NCBI GenBank assembly: GCA_036399695.1
Contig: DASWMP010000147.1
Location: forward strand, 1 to 35,325
Length of the DNA stretch: 35,325 bases
Direction of reading: 5' to 3'
DNA from: DASVEE01 sp036399695
Lineage (GTDB): Bacteria; Acidobacteriota; Thermoanaerobaculia; Gp7-AA8
Notes under the pieces: generated by a model
Databases searched by the model: none
What the model was told of the DNA's origin: nothing
What the model saw: the letters and a program-made list of their open reading frames with translations, nothing else
Shown here: in pieces, positions 21,855 through 30,624 of the stretch
How positions within the stretch are numbered: position 1 is the stretch's first letter
How the letters are laid out: each line of letters opens with the position of its first letter
Program-made: the position numbers and the translations under genes

Positions 21855-22508
21855 ATGGCAATCGACCCTATCTGGATCTGGGTTGCGGTGGGCGTGGTCG
21901 CGGCTGTCATCGTCGTGGCGCTGTTCGCCCGCGGCGCTCGCCGTTCCCGCAGTGAAGCATTGAAGAATCAGTTCGGACGCGAGTACGACCACACCGTCCA
22001 GGAGAAAGGCAACCGCGCGAAGGCCGAGCGCGACCTGCTCGCCCGTCAGGAAGAGGTGAAGACGTACGACATCCGTCCCCTCAGCGCTGCCGAGCACGAG
22101 CGCTACCGCAACGAGTGGTCGAAGATCGAGACCCGCTTCCTCGAACGCCCCACCACGGCCGTCGTCGAAGCCGACGAGCTCGTCGCCGACATCATGCGCG
22201 TGCAGGGCTACCCGATGGGCGACTTCGAAAAGCACGCCGCCCATCTCTCCGTGAACCACCCCCGCGTCATCGAGCATTACCGCAACGGCCACAAGATCAT
22301 GACCGCCGCCCCCGGCAGCTCCACGACCGAGGACCTGCGCCAGGCCATGCTCCACTACCGAGCGCTCTACGAGGAGCTCATCGCCACGAAGAACGACGTG
22401 GTGCGCGAAGCCGTCCCGCGGGCGAACGAGGTGCCGGTGACGCCGCGTACGCTCGACGAGCGCGCCGACGTCGTGGGCCGCCGCGCAGATGACGACCGGC
22501 AGGTTTAG
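21855..22508 (+). CDS. Membrane-anchored protein of unknown function
   Basis: The protein has 217 residues from ATG 21855, preceded by GGAGG at good distance. One N-terminal membrane segment (IWIWVAVGVVAAVIVVALFA) is followed by a basic stretch and a soluble, charged helical domain. That domain contains NQFGREYDHTVQEKGNRAKA, RPLSAAEHERYRNEWSKIE, RFLERPTTAVVEADELV and MGDFEKHAAHLSVNHPRVIE. This conserved unknown family is common in soil bacteria and is often annotated as a secreted or stress-related hypothetical protein. No catalytic motif is visible. The basic residues directly after the helix suggest the domain stays in the cytoplasm. Its stop overlaps the convergent protease stop by three bases. 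Confidence 0.78.
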   Translation: MAIDPIWIWVAVGVVAAVIVVALFARGARRSRSEALKNQFGREYDHTVQEKGNRAKAERDLLARQEEVKTYDIRPLSAAEHERYRNEWSKIETRFLERPTTAVVEADELVADIMRVQGYPMGDFEKHAAHLSVNHPRVIEHYRNGHKIMTAAPGSSTTEDLRQAMLHYRALYEELIATKNDVVREAVPRANEVPVTPRTLDERADVVGRRADDDRQV

Positions 22509-23674
22509 CGGAAGCCGAGCTTTCGGAGGCAACGGACGACGAATGATGCGGAAAGAATGCGGTCGAGGGCCTCGATCGCGCCGACCGCATTCACGATCGG
22601 GTATTCCTTCTTTGTATGACGTCCGTTGTCATCCTCATCGTCGCCGTCGTAGCGCAGATCCGCACCGGCAACGAGGCTGGCCTCAAGTTCGTCGACGGTT
22701 GCGCGGTACTCGAAGTTGCGAATGGCATACTCCTGCATCAGCAGGAGTATGCCGGCGATGACTGGGGCAGCCTGACTCGTCCCGGTCATCGTGGTGCTGT
22801 CGGTCGGCGAGGCGATTCCGCATGAGATCGTGTGCGCGCCCGGCGCGAAGATGTCGGTTTTCGTGGCCCGATGGGTGGTCTGGTGCAGTCGCTGTGACAT
22901 GGGCAGGAACCGCCCAGGTCCAGTACTGAACGCCTTCGAGCCATCCAGGTATTCGTGGCAACCCACGTCAGCGGCATACACCGCGCCGACACTCGTCGAT
23001 TCGCGAAAAATCGCAGGATGTCCCATGCCTTCGCACGGCTGTTGAAAGAAAGCATTGCCGGATGAGATGACCACAGGAACGCCCTTACTGCGGAGCTTCG
23101 CAATCAATGGCTGGATGTCGTTGGGGGTAAAACTCGTATCGTCGACATAGCTCCCATCGGCACAGGAGACGTTCACGACGGAGATATTGAGCTTCCTGCG
23201 CTTTCTCACCACCCATTGCAGAGCGTCGCGCAAGGCTGCGCGCGATGGGCCATTGTAGTTACCGATCTTGAGTATGACGAGTCTCGCCTTGGGCGCGATG
23301 CCATGGTGGATGGTCCCGCCAGCAGCCAGCACACCGGCGACGTGTGTGCCGTGACCATGAAAATCGCTGACGTCCTCCTCCGGTTTCGCTCCCACGAAGT
23401 TGCGTCCGCCGACGTACCGCGATGAGGGTAGGAAATCGACGTGATCTCTCTTCAAGCCGGTGTCGATGATCGCGGCGGTCATCCCCTCTCCCTCGAGCCC
23501 TTGCGTGTGCAGGCGGTCAACTTTCGCTCGTTCGCACACTTCGACGAGAAAGGGTCGCTTGCGGCTTGGATCGCGATCGAGCGGCAGAGGGCGTACGAGC
23601 TGATATTCCTCCGGCTCCGGTATCAGCGGCGGGGCGTCAAAGGCGCGTCGAAGAAATCTTTTGACAGCTCGCAT
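22505..23674 (-). CDS. Subtilisin-type (S8) serine protease without signal peptide
   Basis: The 389-residue protein contains the complete S8 catalytic set: Asp71 in AAIIDTGLKRDHVDF, His108 in DFHGHGTHVAGV, oxyanion Asn207 in VVISSGN and Ser300 in TMTGTSQAAPVIAG. Residues 1-60 form a charged N-terminal extension (VKRFLRRAFDAPPLIPEP) with no signal peptide or classical I9 prodomain. It may therefore act in the cytoplasm or be exported by another route. A cysteine lies shortly after the catalytic Asn (QQPCEG), and others are scattered. The C-terminal part has an acidic DGDDEDDNG stretch. GAGGGA lies just before the ATG. It follows an unknown gene by six bases on the same strand, and the two share a lower G+C than their surroundings. 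Confidence 0.9.
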   Translation of the reverse strand: MRAVKRFLRRAFDAPPLIPEPEEYQLVRPLPLDRDPSRKRPFLVEVCERAKVDRLHTQGLEGEGMTAAIIDTGLKRDHVDFLPSSRYVGGRNFVGAKPEEDVSDFHGHGTHVAGVLAAGGTIHHGIAPKARLVILKIGNYNGPSRAALRDALQWVVRKRRKLNISVVNVSCADGSYVDDTSFTPNDIQPLIAKLRSKGVPVVISSGNAFFQQPCEGMGHPAIFRESTSVGAVYAADVGCHEYLDGSKAFSTGPGRFLPMSQRLHQTTHRATKTDIFAPGAHTISCGIASPTDSTTMTGTSQAAPVIAGILLLMQEYAIRNFEYRATVDELEASLVAGADLRYDGDDEDDNGRHTKKEYPIVNAVGAIEALDRILSASFVVRCLRKLGFR

Positions 23675-23680
23675 TGTCCC

Positions 23681-24430
23681 TCACGGAAACTGCGTGTTGG
23701 TACATTCGATGTCGAGCGTAGAGAGGAGGGAGCCGCCCGAGCACGTTTGCGTTGTGACCGCGACCAGTTCGTCAATCTTCGTGGCGTTTTTGACCACAAC
23801 CAGGTGATGTCCGAAGTGCTTTCCTCTCATCGCCGGAATGCGAGCATTCTGGATCAACAGCTTCGCTCCCTTTTTCAACTCGATCTGCTGGGTCGTAACG
23901 TTCGCATTGACGAGCGTTGCAACTTCGTTGTCCTGCAGTGTCCTGATGTACTGCACTTCACGAGTCAGACAGAGTCTCTGATCCACCGCACCAGTCGCAT
24001 CTCGGAACTCGACCGGGCTGTCGAACAGTCGGGTGGGATTGAGCGTTCCGGCGTTGTAGTCGAAATAAGCGATCGGCTGAGCCGCAGTACCCAACGTTCC
24101 GTTCTTGATATTGTCCGCAACGTCGGTTCCTCCACCCTTCGTAACCTTGGAGAGATTGGCGATATGTTTATCGACGGCGGTCAGGTCGGGAGCTTTCGTG
24201 ATTACCGGTTCGAGGCGGACATGCTGGTTGCCGAGGTAGATCCAGACCTCGCTCGGTGTGACGGTCACGGGAAACGGAAGCTCGTCCAGGTCGACCTTCA
24301 GGTCGGCCTGCCTCAGGACTAGATAAGGATGGTGATTGTTCGCAAAAGGCATGACTGCGCGACGCGTATGTGCGTCGAGCTTCGCGTGACAGATGATTCC
24401 GACAAACGTGATCTCCAGCGTATGTGGCAT
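23681..24430 (-). CDS. Unknown protein paired with the S8 protease
   Basis: This 249-residue protein has a good AGAGGAG before its ATG. I recognise no named family. The opening HTLEITFVGIICHAK, followed by TRRAVMPFANNHHPYLVLRQ, resembles a poorly described bacterial group that begins with a phi-x-F-x-G-phi-x-x-H-x pattern and a later His-Pro. The rest is mixed beta (EVWIYLGNQHVRLEPVI, PIAYFDYNAGTLNP, HHLVVVKNATKIDELVAV). No signal peptide or membrane segment is present. The two genes are six bases apart, so it is likely a substrate, partner or effector of the protease. Codon use is more A/T-rich than in neighbouring operons, hinting at horizontal transfer. Confidence 0.7.
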   Translation of the reverse strand: MPHTLEITFVGIICHAKLDAHTRRAVMPFANNHHPYLVLRQADLKVDLDELPFPVTVTPSEVWIYLGNQHVRLEPVITKAPDLTAVDKHIANLSKVTKGGGTDVADNIKNGTLGTAAQPIAYFDYNAGTLNPTRLFDSPVEFRDATGAVDQRLCLTREVQYIRTLQDNEVATLVNANVTTQQIELKKGAKLLIQNARIPAMRGKHFGHHLVVVKNATKIDELVAVTTQTCSGGSLLSTLDIECTNTQFP

Positions 24431-24498
24431 TCGTGCTCCTCTCGGCTATGCGACGGACCGATTCTCCACTTTCCTCTGGTGGAGGGCTATAGGGCACG

Positions 24499-25914
24499 TC
24501 AGCAGCGTGCGCCGGCGACTTCCAGCTCCGTTGTCTCTTCCACCGTCTGTTTCACCGGGTACTTGCCCGTGAAGCAGGCGGTGCAGTAGAGCTGCGACGG
24601 ATCGTCGTCCTTGCGGACGGCCTCGAGCAGGCCGCGCTCGGAGAGATAGCCGAGCGAATCGGCTTCGATGTAATCGCGGATCTCGTCGACGGCGAGCTTG
24701 GCGCCGATGAGCTGCGTGCGGCTGGGCGTGTCGATGCCGTAGTGGCAGGGCCAGGCGGTCGGCGGCGAGGAGATGCGCATGTGCACTTCCTTTGCGCCGG
24801 CCTGCTTGAGCATCGTTACGATCTTCTTCGACGTGGTGCCGCGGACGATCGAATCGTCGATGAGGACGATGCGCTTGTCGCGGATCAGCTCGCGCACCGG
24901 GTTCAGCTTCACCTTCACGCCGAAGTTGCGGATGCTCTGCTTCGGCTCGATGAACGTGCGGCCGACGTAGTGGTTGCGCACCAGGCCGTACTGGAACGGG
25001 ATGCCCGATTCCTGTGCGTAGCCGAGGGCGGCGAAAACGCCGGAGTCGGGAACCGGGACGACGATGTCGGCGTCGATCGGGTGCTCTTTGGCGAGCTGCG
25101 CGCCGAAGAGCTTGCGCGTCTCGGCGACGTTGTTGCCGAAGACGACCGAGTCGGGGCGGGCAAAGTAGACATGCTCGAAGATGCAGCGCGCTTCGCGCGG
25201 TGCGTCGAACTTCTGGAGGGTACGCACGCCATGCTCGTCTGCGACGACGACTTCGCCGGCCGCGACTTCGCGCACCAGGTCCGCGCCGATGAGGTCGAAC
25301 GCGCAGGTCTCGGACGAGAAGACGTGTGAGCCTTCGAAGTTGCCGAGGACGAGCGGACGGAAGCCGTAGGGATCGCGCGTGGCGAAGATCTTTCCCGGCG
25401 TCAGGAGCAGGATCGAGAAGGCGCCCTTGAGCTGCGAGAGGGCGTCGATGAAGGCGGTCTCGACGTCCGGCGCCTTCGAGCGGGCGATGAGGTGCACGAT
25501 CACTTCGCTGTCGGCGGTGGCGTTGAAGATCGCCCCTTCGTTTTCGAGCTGTTTGCGCAGCTCGTTGCCGTTGACGAGGTTGCCGTTATGGGCGACGGCG
25601 ATCGGCCCTTTCGACGTCCAGGCGTAGATCGGCTGCGCATTGCAGAGCATCGACCCGCCCGCTGTCGAGTAGCGGACGTGGCCGATCCCGGTCGAGCCAG
25701 GCAGCCGCGCCAGCCGCGCTTCGGTGAAGACGTCGGCGACGTAGCCCATCTCCTTTTCGGAGACGATGCGCCCCTCGTCGGTCACCGTGGCAATGCCGGC
25801 GCTCTCCTGCCCCCGATGCTGCAGTGCATACAGGCCGAGGTAGACCAGATTCGCCGCGTCCGAATGGTTGAGGATGCCGAAAACGCCGCACTCGTCATGA
25901 AGTTTGTCGAACAT
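24499..25914 (-). CDS. purF: Amidophosphoribosyltransferase (PurF)
   Basis: The 471-residue protein starts at MFDKLHDECGVFG (complement of 25912-25914); the frame runs on upstream only as a shadow. A short propeptide of eight residues precedes Cys9, the N-terminal nucleophile exposed after processing, as in the Bacillus-type enzyme. The glutaminase domain shows LYALQHRGQESAG, GHVRYSTAG, AHNGNLVN and FSSETCAFD. The transferase domain carries the PRPP loop VLIDDSIVRGTTSKK. Fe-S ligand cysteines appear in ARCIFEHVYF, AWPCHYGID and YCTACFTGKYP. It makes phosphoribosylamine from PRPP and glutamine, the first step of purine synthesis. No other purine gene is in the window. The gene upstream on the same strand (CHAT protein) ends 47 bases before its start. 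Confidence 0.96.
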   Translation of the reverse strand: MFDKLHDECGVFGILNHSDAANLVYLGLYALQHRGQESAGIATVTDEGRIVSEKEMGYVADVFTEARLARLPGSTGIGHVRYSTAGGSMLCNAQPIYAWTSKGPIAVAHNGNLVNGNELRKQLENEGAIFNATADSEVIVHLIARSKAPDVETAFIDALSQLKGAFSILLLTPGKIFATRDPYGFRPLVLGNFEGSHVFSSETCAFDLIGADLVREVAAGEVVVADEHGVRTLQKFDAPREARCIFEHVYFARPDSVVFGNNVAETRKLFGAQLAKEHPIDADIVVPVPDSGVFAALGYAQESGIPFQYGLVRNHYVGRTFIEPKQSIRNFGVKVKLNPVRELIRDKRIVLIDDSIVRGTTSKKIVTMLKQAGAKEVHMRISSPPTAWPCHYGIDTPSRTQLIGAKLAVDEIRDYIEADSLGYLSERGLLEAVRKDDDPSQLYCTACFTGKYPVKQTVEETTELEVAGARC

Positions 25915-25961
25915 ACCGGAGCCGATGGTAACGCGGATCGGGTGAGGGAAATTCGGTGCCC

Positions 25962-28900
25962 TCACTGTCCGCCACCGTAGAGCTGAAAGGCGCTCCACGC
26001 GGCGGGGTGTGCGCCTCCATGGAGCATCTCGAGCTGGGTTTCGCGGAGGGCCGGGCCGGGTGCCACGCCCGCGGCGATACGACGGTGGAAAGCGGTCGAA
26101 AAGGCCAGGGCGTCCTCGTCGCCGACTGCCCAAAGCGCCCCAACAACCCCTCGGCTGCCGGCGGCCAGGAAGGCGGCGGTGAGGCTGTGCAAAGTTCCAG
26201 GGCTCGTGCCCGCGGTTGCCGTCGAGCAGCCGGCGAGCACGACGAGCGGGGCTCGCGGCAGGTGGAGGGCGGCGACGTCCTTGACCCGCAGGAGGTCCCC
26301 GTTCGCGAGCAGCAGTGCATCGCGAAGTGTATCCGTCGGGTCGGCCAGTCCGTGAATGCCGAAATGGATGACGTCGAATGAGGGCAATTCGCGGAGGACA
26401 TTGGCGGCGGTGGCCGCGGTGTCGGTCAGCCGTACCGCGGACGGATAGGTTGCCGCGATGCTGCGCGCTTCCGCCGCGGCGGCAGGCAGCCGCTCCAACC
26501 GGAAGGCGGCAGTGTCGAACGCCGGGTCCCCCACGATCAGGCCGCTCTTCCTGGCAGCGTCAGGGGCGAAGCGGATCGAGGATCTGTTGAGGGCGGCGGT
26601 CACCTCGAGCTCTTCAAGGAGATAGCGCCCCCGCGGCGTCGTGAGGGCAGTAAACGGAATGTTGGCGAGCTCGCGGTCCGGAATGACGATGAGCGTGCGC
26701 GTTGCCGGCTCCTGCTTCATCACCGGTTCCACCAGCCAGGCGAAGAGCGTGCGGCCGTGCGCCCGGATCCCAGTGGAGTCGCCGTCACCAATGGCCGTCC
26801 TGAGCTGACGGACCGTCGCCGCCAGGGTCTCTGCCTTCACCTCGACCCGCACGCCACGGCTGACGTCGGCCGTCATGGTGAGGAGCAGGAGATGGTCGGG
26901 ATATACCGTGTATTGCGCGACGGTAGTTGCAGCGGGTAACCGCAGTGGCGCCGGCGCAGCCCTGGAGAGGAGACGTCCGCGCGAGCGATCCACGAGCTCG
27001 AAGGCGCGCCCGATGGCGCCCTGCCGGGCAGAGAGGTCGGCCAGCTCCTCGTAGGCTGCGTCCACCGTTCCGAAGTACGAGTCGCGCAGCTCGTCGCGCG
27101 TCACGGTCGCGGCGCTCTGCTCGATCTGCTCGATGGCGCGCTCGTAGTCGTTCATTGCGGCCGAGGTGTTCTGCAACTGCGTGTGTGCTCGGGCCCGCTC
27201 CAAGTAGGCCTCCGGCAGGCGTGAAGGCCGGGCCAGGGCGAGGCGGGAGGCGATCGTGGCATCCAGCAGCTCGAGAGCGCGACGGGGATCGCTGGGGCGG
27301 GTCAGAACGGCTTCGGCGAGCTGCGCGTCGTCGATAGCGTCCTGACGCGGCCCACCTTCTATGGCCATCGCTGCGGATTCGAGCTCACCGGGTGCGAGCT
27401 GGCCGCGGCGCACGGTCGTTCGTGCGCCGGCGAACGCGCGCCAGAGGAGGGCATTGAAGCGAGACCGCGGTGAGACACCGATGGTAGAGAGCTGCAGGTC
27501 GTAAAGGGAGCAGGCGCTGCCCCAGCGGCCGGCGCGCAACTCGGCACGGGCAGCGGTAGCCAGGGCGTTCTGGAGCTCCGAGCTCCCGCTCAGGCTGAGA
27601 TCGCGGAAGATGCTGCGTCGCTGGCGCCATGCTTCGGCGGAGCGCCCGAGAGCGTCGAGCGTGGCGGTGACGTCGGAGCGCATGCGCCATTCTGAACTGA
27701 CGTCGCCGCTGCGCTCGAAAAGCTCCGCGGCCTTCAGCAGGCATCGCAAGCTTTCTTCTGTTTGATTCCGCCGTCCGGCGATCGTTCCACGGAGCCACCA
27801 GATGTTTCCCTGCAGCGTGATGTGGCCAGGCTTCGCCTCCGCGAGCAATGACTCCGTTGCCGCGTACGCCGCGTCGGTCGCATTTTCATCGTACGTCGCC
27901 ATCGCGCGGTACAGCCGCGAGAGGTGTCCCATCGGCGTTTCGCCAAACAGGCGCCCGGCGGCCTCCATGTGGCGCGCAGCGATGTCTAGCTGTCGATTTG
28001 CAGACGAGTAGGCTTTGCGGCCGCTGCGATAGGCCACGTGTGCGGCGGCGAGCTCCGCGCGCCTGCCGGCGTCCGCCGCGGCGATGGCCCGCACAGCGTC
28101 GAGGAGCAGCCGCTCGCCTCGCTGTGCGGCCAGGCTTTCGCCGATCACTCGGGCGAGCTCGAGCCACACCGTCTCTCCGGTTGCTCCCCAATTCGCAAGG
28201 TATTCGGTCTCGGCCATGGCGCGCGCACGGCCAGGGAACCGGCGCACGATATCCGGCACGGCGCCAAAATCACCGCGCAGCGCCTCGGCCTGGAGTTTCT
28301 TCTCGGCCGCGGCCCATTCCTCGGCCGCCGTGCTCTGCCGCTCCAGCGCTCGCAGTCGCGCCCGGGCCTCCCCCGCGGCGGGTGTGACGGTGTCCGCCGC
28401 GAGGTAGCGCCGGTATGCGTCGGCGGCGGCTCTGTCGAGCGAAAGCGCCTCGAGGAGCCGTCCGCGGTTCCACAGCGCCTCCCGCTGCGGGGCGATGATC
28501 AGTGCCGTATCCGTGGCGGCGAGCGCCGAGACTATGGACTGCGCGTCATCATTTCGTGACGCCCGCTCGAACAGCGCAACAGCCAGATCGTTCCAGACCG
28601 AGGCATCGCGCGGATTCCGGGCGATGAGTCGTTCCAGCGACGCAATGGCGTCGTCATGCTTACCGTCGAGGAGTTGAGCGAGAGCGTACGTGTGCGGATC
28701 TGCCGTGTCCGGGGCCGTCAGGATTGCGCTGCCGACGCTCTGCAGACGAAGCGTTGGCATCGAAGCGTTCGTGACTTTGCCCCGTTTCCGGTCCGGCGCC
28801 GTCGGCGTGTCCGGAAAGCCGCTGAGTCTCAAGACGAGCGGACGCTGCGGGAGCTCCCCGTATGCGGCGGCAAGGCGCTCCCGTTCGTTCGAGGTTCTCC

Positions 28901-28970
28901 AGAGGACGGTGACGATGAGCACACCGATAGCGACGGCTGCGATAACCGCGGCAAGGACCAATCTGCGCAT
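25962..28970 (-). CDS. Membrane-anchored TPR-CHAT domain protein
   Basis: The 1002-residue protein has an N-terminal signal anchor (RRLVLAAVIAAVAIGVLIVT) with arginines inside, so the bulk is predicted to be periplasmic unless topology is unusual. A long helical repeat region (about residues 90-620) contains TPR-like units such as DGKHDDAIASLERLIARNP, ASVWNDLAVALFERA and EAYLERARAHTQLQNTSAAM. The C-terminal CHAT domain (about 690-1000) is a caspase-like fold with RTLIVIPDRELANIPFTAL, the catalytic histidine at 873 (IHFGIHGLAD) and the cysteine at 915 (LVVLAGCSTA), so it looks active. It ends ARPAAWSAFQLYG-like, typical for the family. CHAT-TPR proteins are found in signalling and defence contexts. 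No sigma factor, kinase or obvious substrate gene adjoins it. Confidence 0.88.
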   Translation of the reverse strand: MRRLVLAAVIAAVAIGVLIVTVLWRTSNERERLAAAYGELPQRPLVLRLSGFPDTPTAPDRKRGKVTNASMPTLRLQSVGSAILTAPDTADPHTYALAQLLDGKHDDAIASLERLIARNPRDASVWNDLAVALFERASRNDDAQSIVSALAATDTALIIAPQREALWNRGRLLEALSLDRAAADAYRRYLAADTVTPAAGEARARLRALERQSTAAEEWAAAEKKLQAEALRGDFGAVPDIVRRFPGRARAMAETEYLANWGATGETVWLELARVIGESLAAQRGERLLLDAVRAIAAADAGRRAELAAAHVAYRSGRKAYSSANRQLDIAARHMEAAGRLFGETPMGHLSRLYRAMATYDENATDAAYAATESLLAEAKPGHITLQGNIWWLRGTIAGRRNQTEESLRCLLKAAELFERSGDVSSEWRMRSDVTATLDALGRSAEAWRQRRSIFRDLSLSGSSELQNALATAARAELRAGRWGSACSLYDLQLSTIGVSPRSRFNALLWRAFAGARTTVRRGQLAPGELESAAMAIEGGPRQDAIDDAQLAEAVLTRPSDPRRALELLDATIASRLALARPSRLPEAYLERARAHTQLQNTSAAMNDYERAIEQIEQSAATVTRDELRDSYFGTVDAAYEELADLSARQGAIGRAFELVDRSRGRLLSRAAPAPLRLPAATTVAQYTVYPDHLLLLTMTADVSRGVRVEVKAETLAATVRQLRTAIGDGDSTGIRAHGRTLFAWLVEPVMKQEPATRTLIVIPDRELANIPFTALTTPRGRYLLEELEVTAALNRSSIRFAPDAARKSGLIVGDPAFDTAAFRLERLPAAAAEARSIAATYPSAVRLTDTAATAANVLRELPSFDVIHFGIHGLADPTDTLRDALLLANGDLLRVKDVAALHLPRAPLVVLAGCSTATAGTSPGTLHSLTAAFLAAGSRGVVGALWAVGDEDALAFSTAFHRRIAAGVAPGPALRETQLEMLHGGAHPAAWSAFQLYGGGQ

Positions 28971-29269
28971 ATGCGGACTAGCCTACCGGCTCGCGGAGGA
29001 AGCGGGAAGTCCTTAATGAAATGACGATCGCACGCCGGAGGCCGGCGAATCGGACCATGGACCACCAGGACAGAGGGGTCTATGGATTCCACAGGCTCCA
29101 TTTGTCGTTGTGACGTGGTCGTCGAGGATGAGCGTCACTTCGAGAGTTTGGCGCTGCCCATGGCGGCTGTTTTTGCTGCCTGCGGGCATCGGGCATTGCG
29201 CCCGCATGTTGTGACCTGTGATAAACATTCGTCCGCTGTTTCTTCCCTGACGCAAAGGAGTCGCAGAAG
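28971..29269. other. Intergenic region upstream of hppD
   Basis: About 300 bases between divergent genes show no convincing gene. AAAGGAG at about 29254-29260 is the hppD ribosome-binding site. A small GCCGGAGGCCGGC hairpin lies near 29034-29046. The CHAT and hppD promoters must both be here, but I cannot place them reliably. Confidence 0.4.
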
Positions 29270-30409
29270 ATGACCGTCACTACCCCTGAACAGGGCCTTT
29301 CCCTTCGCGAAGTTGCCGAGAGTGGGGGCAATCCGCTCAAGCTGCGGCGCATTCACCACGTCGAGCTCTGGGTGGGGAACGCGAAGCAGGCTTCCTTCTA
29401 CTACCGCAAAGCCTTCGGGTTCTCGCAGCTCGCGTACAGCGGGCTGGAGACGGGGAACCGGCAGTTCGCTTCGTACGTGCTGTCGCAGAACAAGGTGCGC
29501 TTCGTCCTCTCCACGCCGTTCGATCCGCAGCATGCGGCGAGCGACCACATCCGCATGCATGGCGATGGGGTTCGCGACATCGCCCTGCTCGTCGACGATG
29601 CCGACTTTGCCTTCCATGAGGCGGTCAAGCGGGGGGCGACGCCGGCGGTCGAACCGTATGACATGACCGATGCAAACGGCACGGTGCGCCGCGCCGCCAT
29701 CAAGACGTACGGGGACACGATTCATTCGTTCATCTCGCCGAAGGATTACACCGGCGCTTTCCTGCCGGGTTATCAGGCAGCCGAGATCAAGGGCGAGCCG
29801 ACCGGCATCGCCGCGGTCGACCACATGGTCGGCAACGTCGAGCTGGGGGCGATGAACCAGTGGGCCGAGTTCTACAGCCGGGTGATGGGCTTCTCCCGTT
29901 ACATCACCTTCGACGACAAGGACATCTCGACGGAGTTTTCGGCTCTGATGTCGATCGTCATGAGCGACGACTCGAAGGTCGTGAAGTTCCCGATCAACGA
30001 GCCGGCAGCGGGCAAGAAGAAGAGCCAGATCGAGGAGTATCTCGACTGGTACCGCGGCCCCGGCGTGCAGCACGTGGCGCTGATCTGCGGCGACGTGATC
30101 GAGACGGTCTCGAAGCTGCGCGACAACGGTGTCGAGTTCCTCCGCGTCCCCGATTCGTATTACGACGAGCTCCCGGCCCGCGTCGGCGAGGTCGAGGAGC
30201 CGATGGACCAGCTCAAGGACCTCGGCATCCTGGTCGACCGCGACGAGGAAGGCTACCTTCTCCAGATCTTCACCAAACCAGTGCAGGACCGCCCGACAGT
30301 CTTCTTCGAGATCATCCAGCGCAAAGGCAGCCGCGGCTTCGGCAAAGGCAACTTCCGCGCGCTCTTCGAGTCGATCGAACGGGAGCAGGAGAAGCGGGGG
30401 AACTTGTAG
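29270..30409 (+). CDS. hppD: 4-hydroxyphenylpyruvate dioxygenase
   Basis: The 379-residue protein has both vicinal-oxygen-chelate domains. Iron ligands are His185 (AAVDHMVGN), His268 (GVQHVAL) and Glu347 (FFEIIQRKG), and the C-terminal helix region GFGKGNFRALFESIEREQ is diagnostic. It converts 4-hydroxyphenylpyruvate to homogentisate, releasing CO2, in tyrosine degradation. AAAGGAG precedes the ATG with nine bases between. It is the first gene of the homogentisate cluster: hmgA follows after 215 bases of word repeats, then an unknown gene and fahA. Confidence 0.96.
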   Translation: MTVTTPEQGLSLREVAESGGNPLKLRRIHHVELWVGNAKQASFYYRKAFGFSQLAYSGLETGNRQFASYVLSQNKVRFVLSTPFDPQHAASDHIRMHGDGVRDIALLVDDADFAFHEAVKRGATPAVEPYDMTDANGTVRRAAIKTYGDTIHSFISPKDYTGAFLPGYQAAEIKGEPTGIAAVDHMVGNVELGAMNQWAEFYSRVMGFSRYITFDDKDISTEFSALMSIVMSDDSKVVKFPINEPAAGKKKSQIEEYLDWYRGPGVQHVALICGDVIETVSKLRDNGVEFLRVPDSYYDELPARVGEVEEPMDQLKDLGILVDRDEEGYLLQIFTKPVQDRPTVFFEIIQRKGSRGFGKGNFRALFESIEREQEKRGNL

Positions 30410-30416
30410 GGGAGGC

Positions 30417-30622
30417 GTTGTCCGTTGTCCGTTGTGCGTGAGTACACGGACGGGTGCGGACGTGCGGGTTTGGCCCTTTGGTTTTGGTTGTTGGTTTTTG
30501 GTGAAATCAAAACCAGCCCGTCCAGTCAACCCAACCAAAAACCGAAAACCAACAACCAAAAACCAGCAGCAACGGACAACCAGCAACGGACAACGGGCAA
30601 CCAGCAACGGACAACGAGCAAC
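30417..30622. repeat. Nested inverted word repeats between hppD and hmgA
   Basis: The outer words GTTGTCCG (from 30417) face CGGACAAC/CAGCAACGGACAAC words (30565-30620). The inner arm GGTTTTGGTTGTTGGTTTTT (30480-30499) faces ACCAAAAACC and AACCAACAACCAAAAACC (30533-30563). The tract fills the whole gap and ends two bases before the hmgA start. It would form a long stem in the operon mRNA. Related words are at 8527-8563. Confidence 0.75.
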
Positions 30623-30624
30623 GC

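Noticed and set aside
23681..24430. Bacterial gasdermin paired with a protease
   Set aside because: Size and protease pairing fit, but the N-terminal cysteine and any recognisable gasdermin strands are absent. The idea was kept only as a generic effector-protease hypothesis.
25915..26133. N-terminal extension of PurF
   Set aside because: It would overlap the CHAT gene and put 73 low-complexity residues before the nucleophilic cysteine, which must be near the N-terminus.
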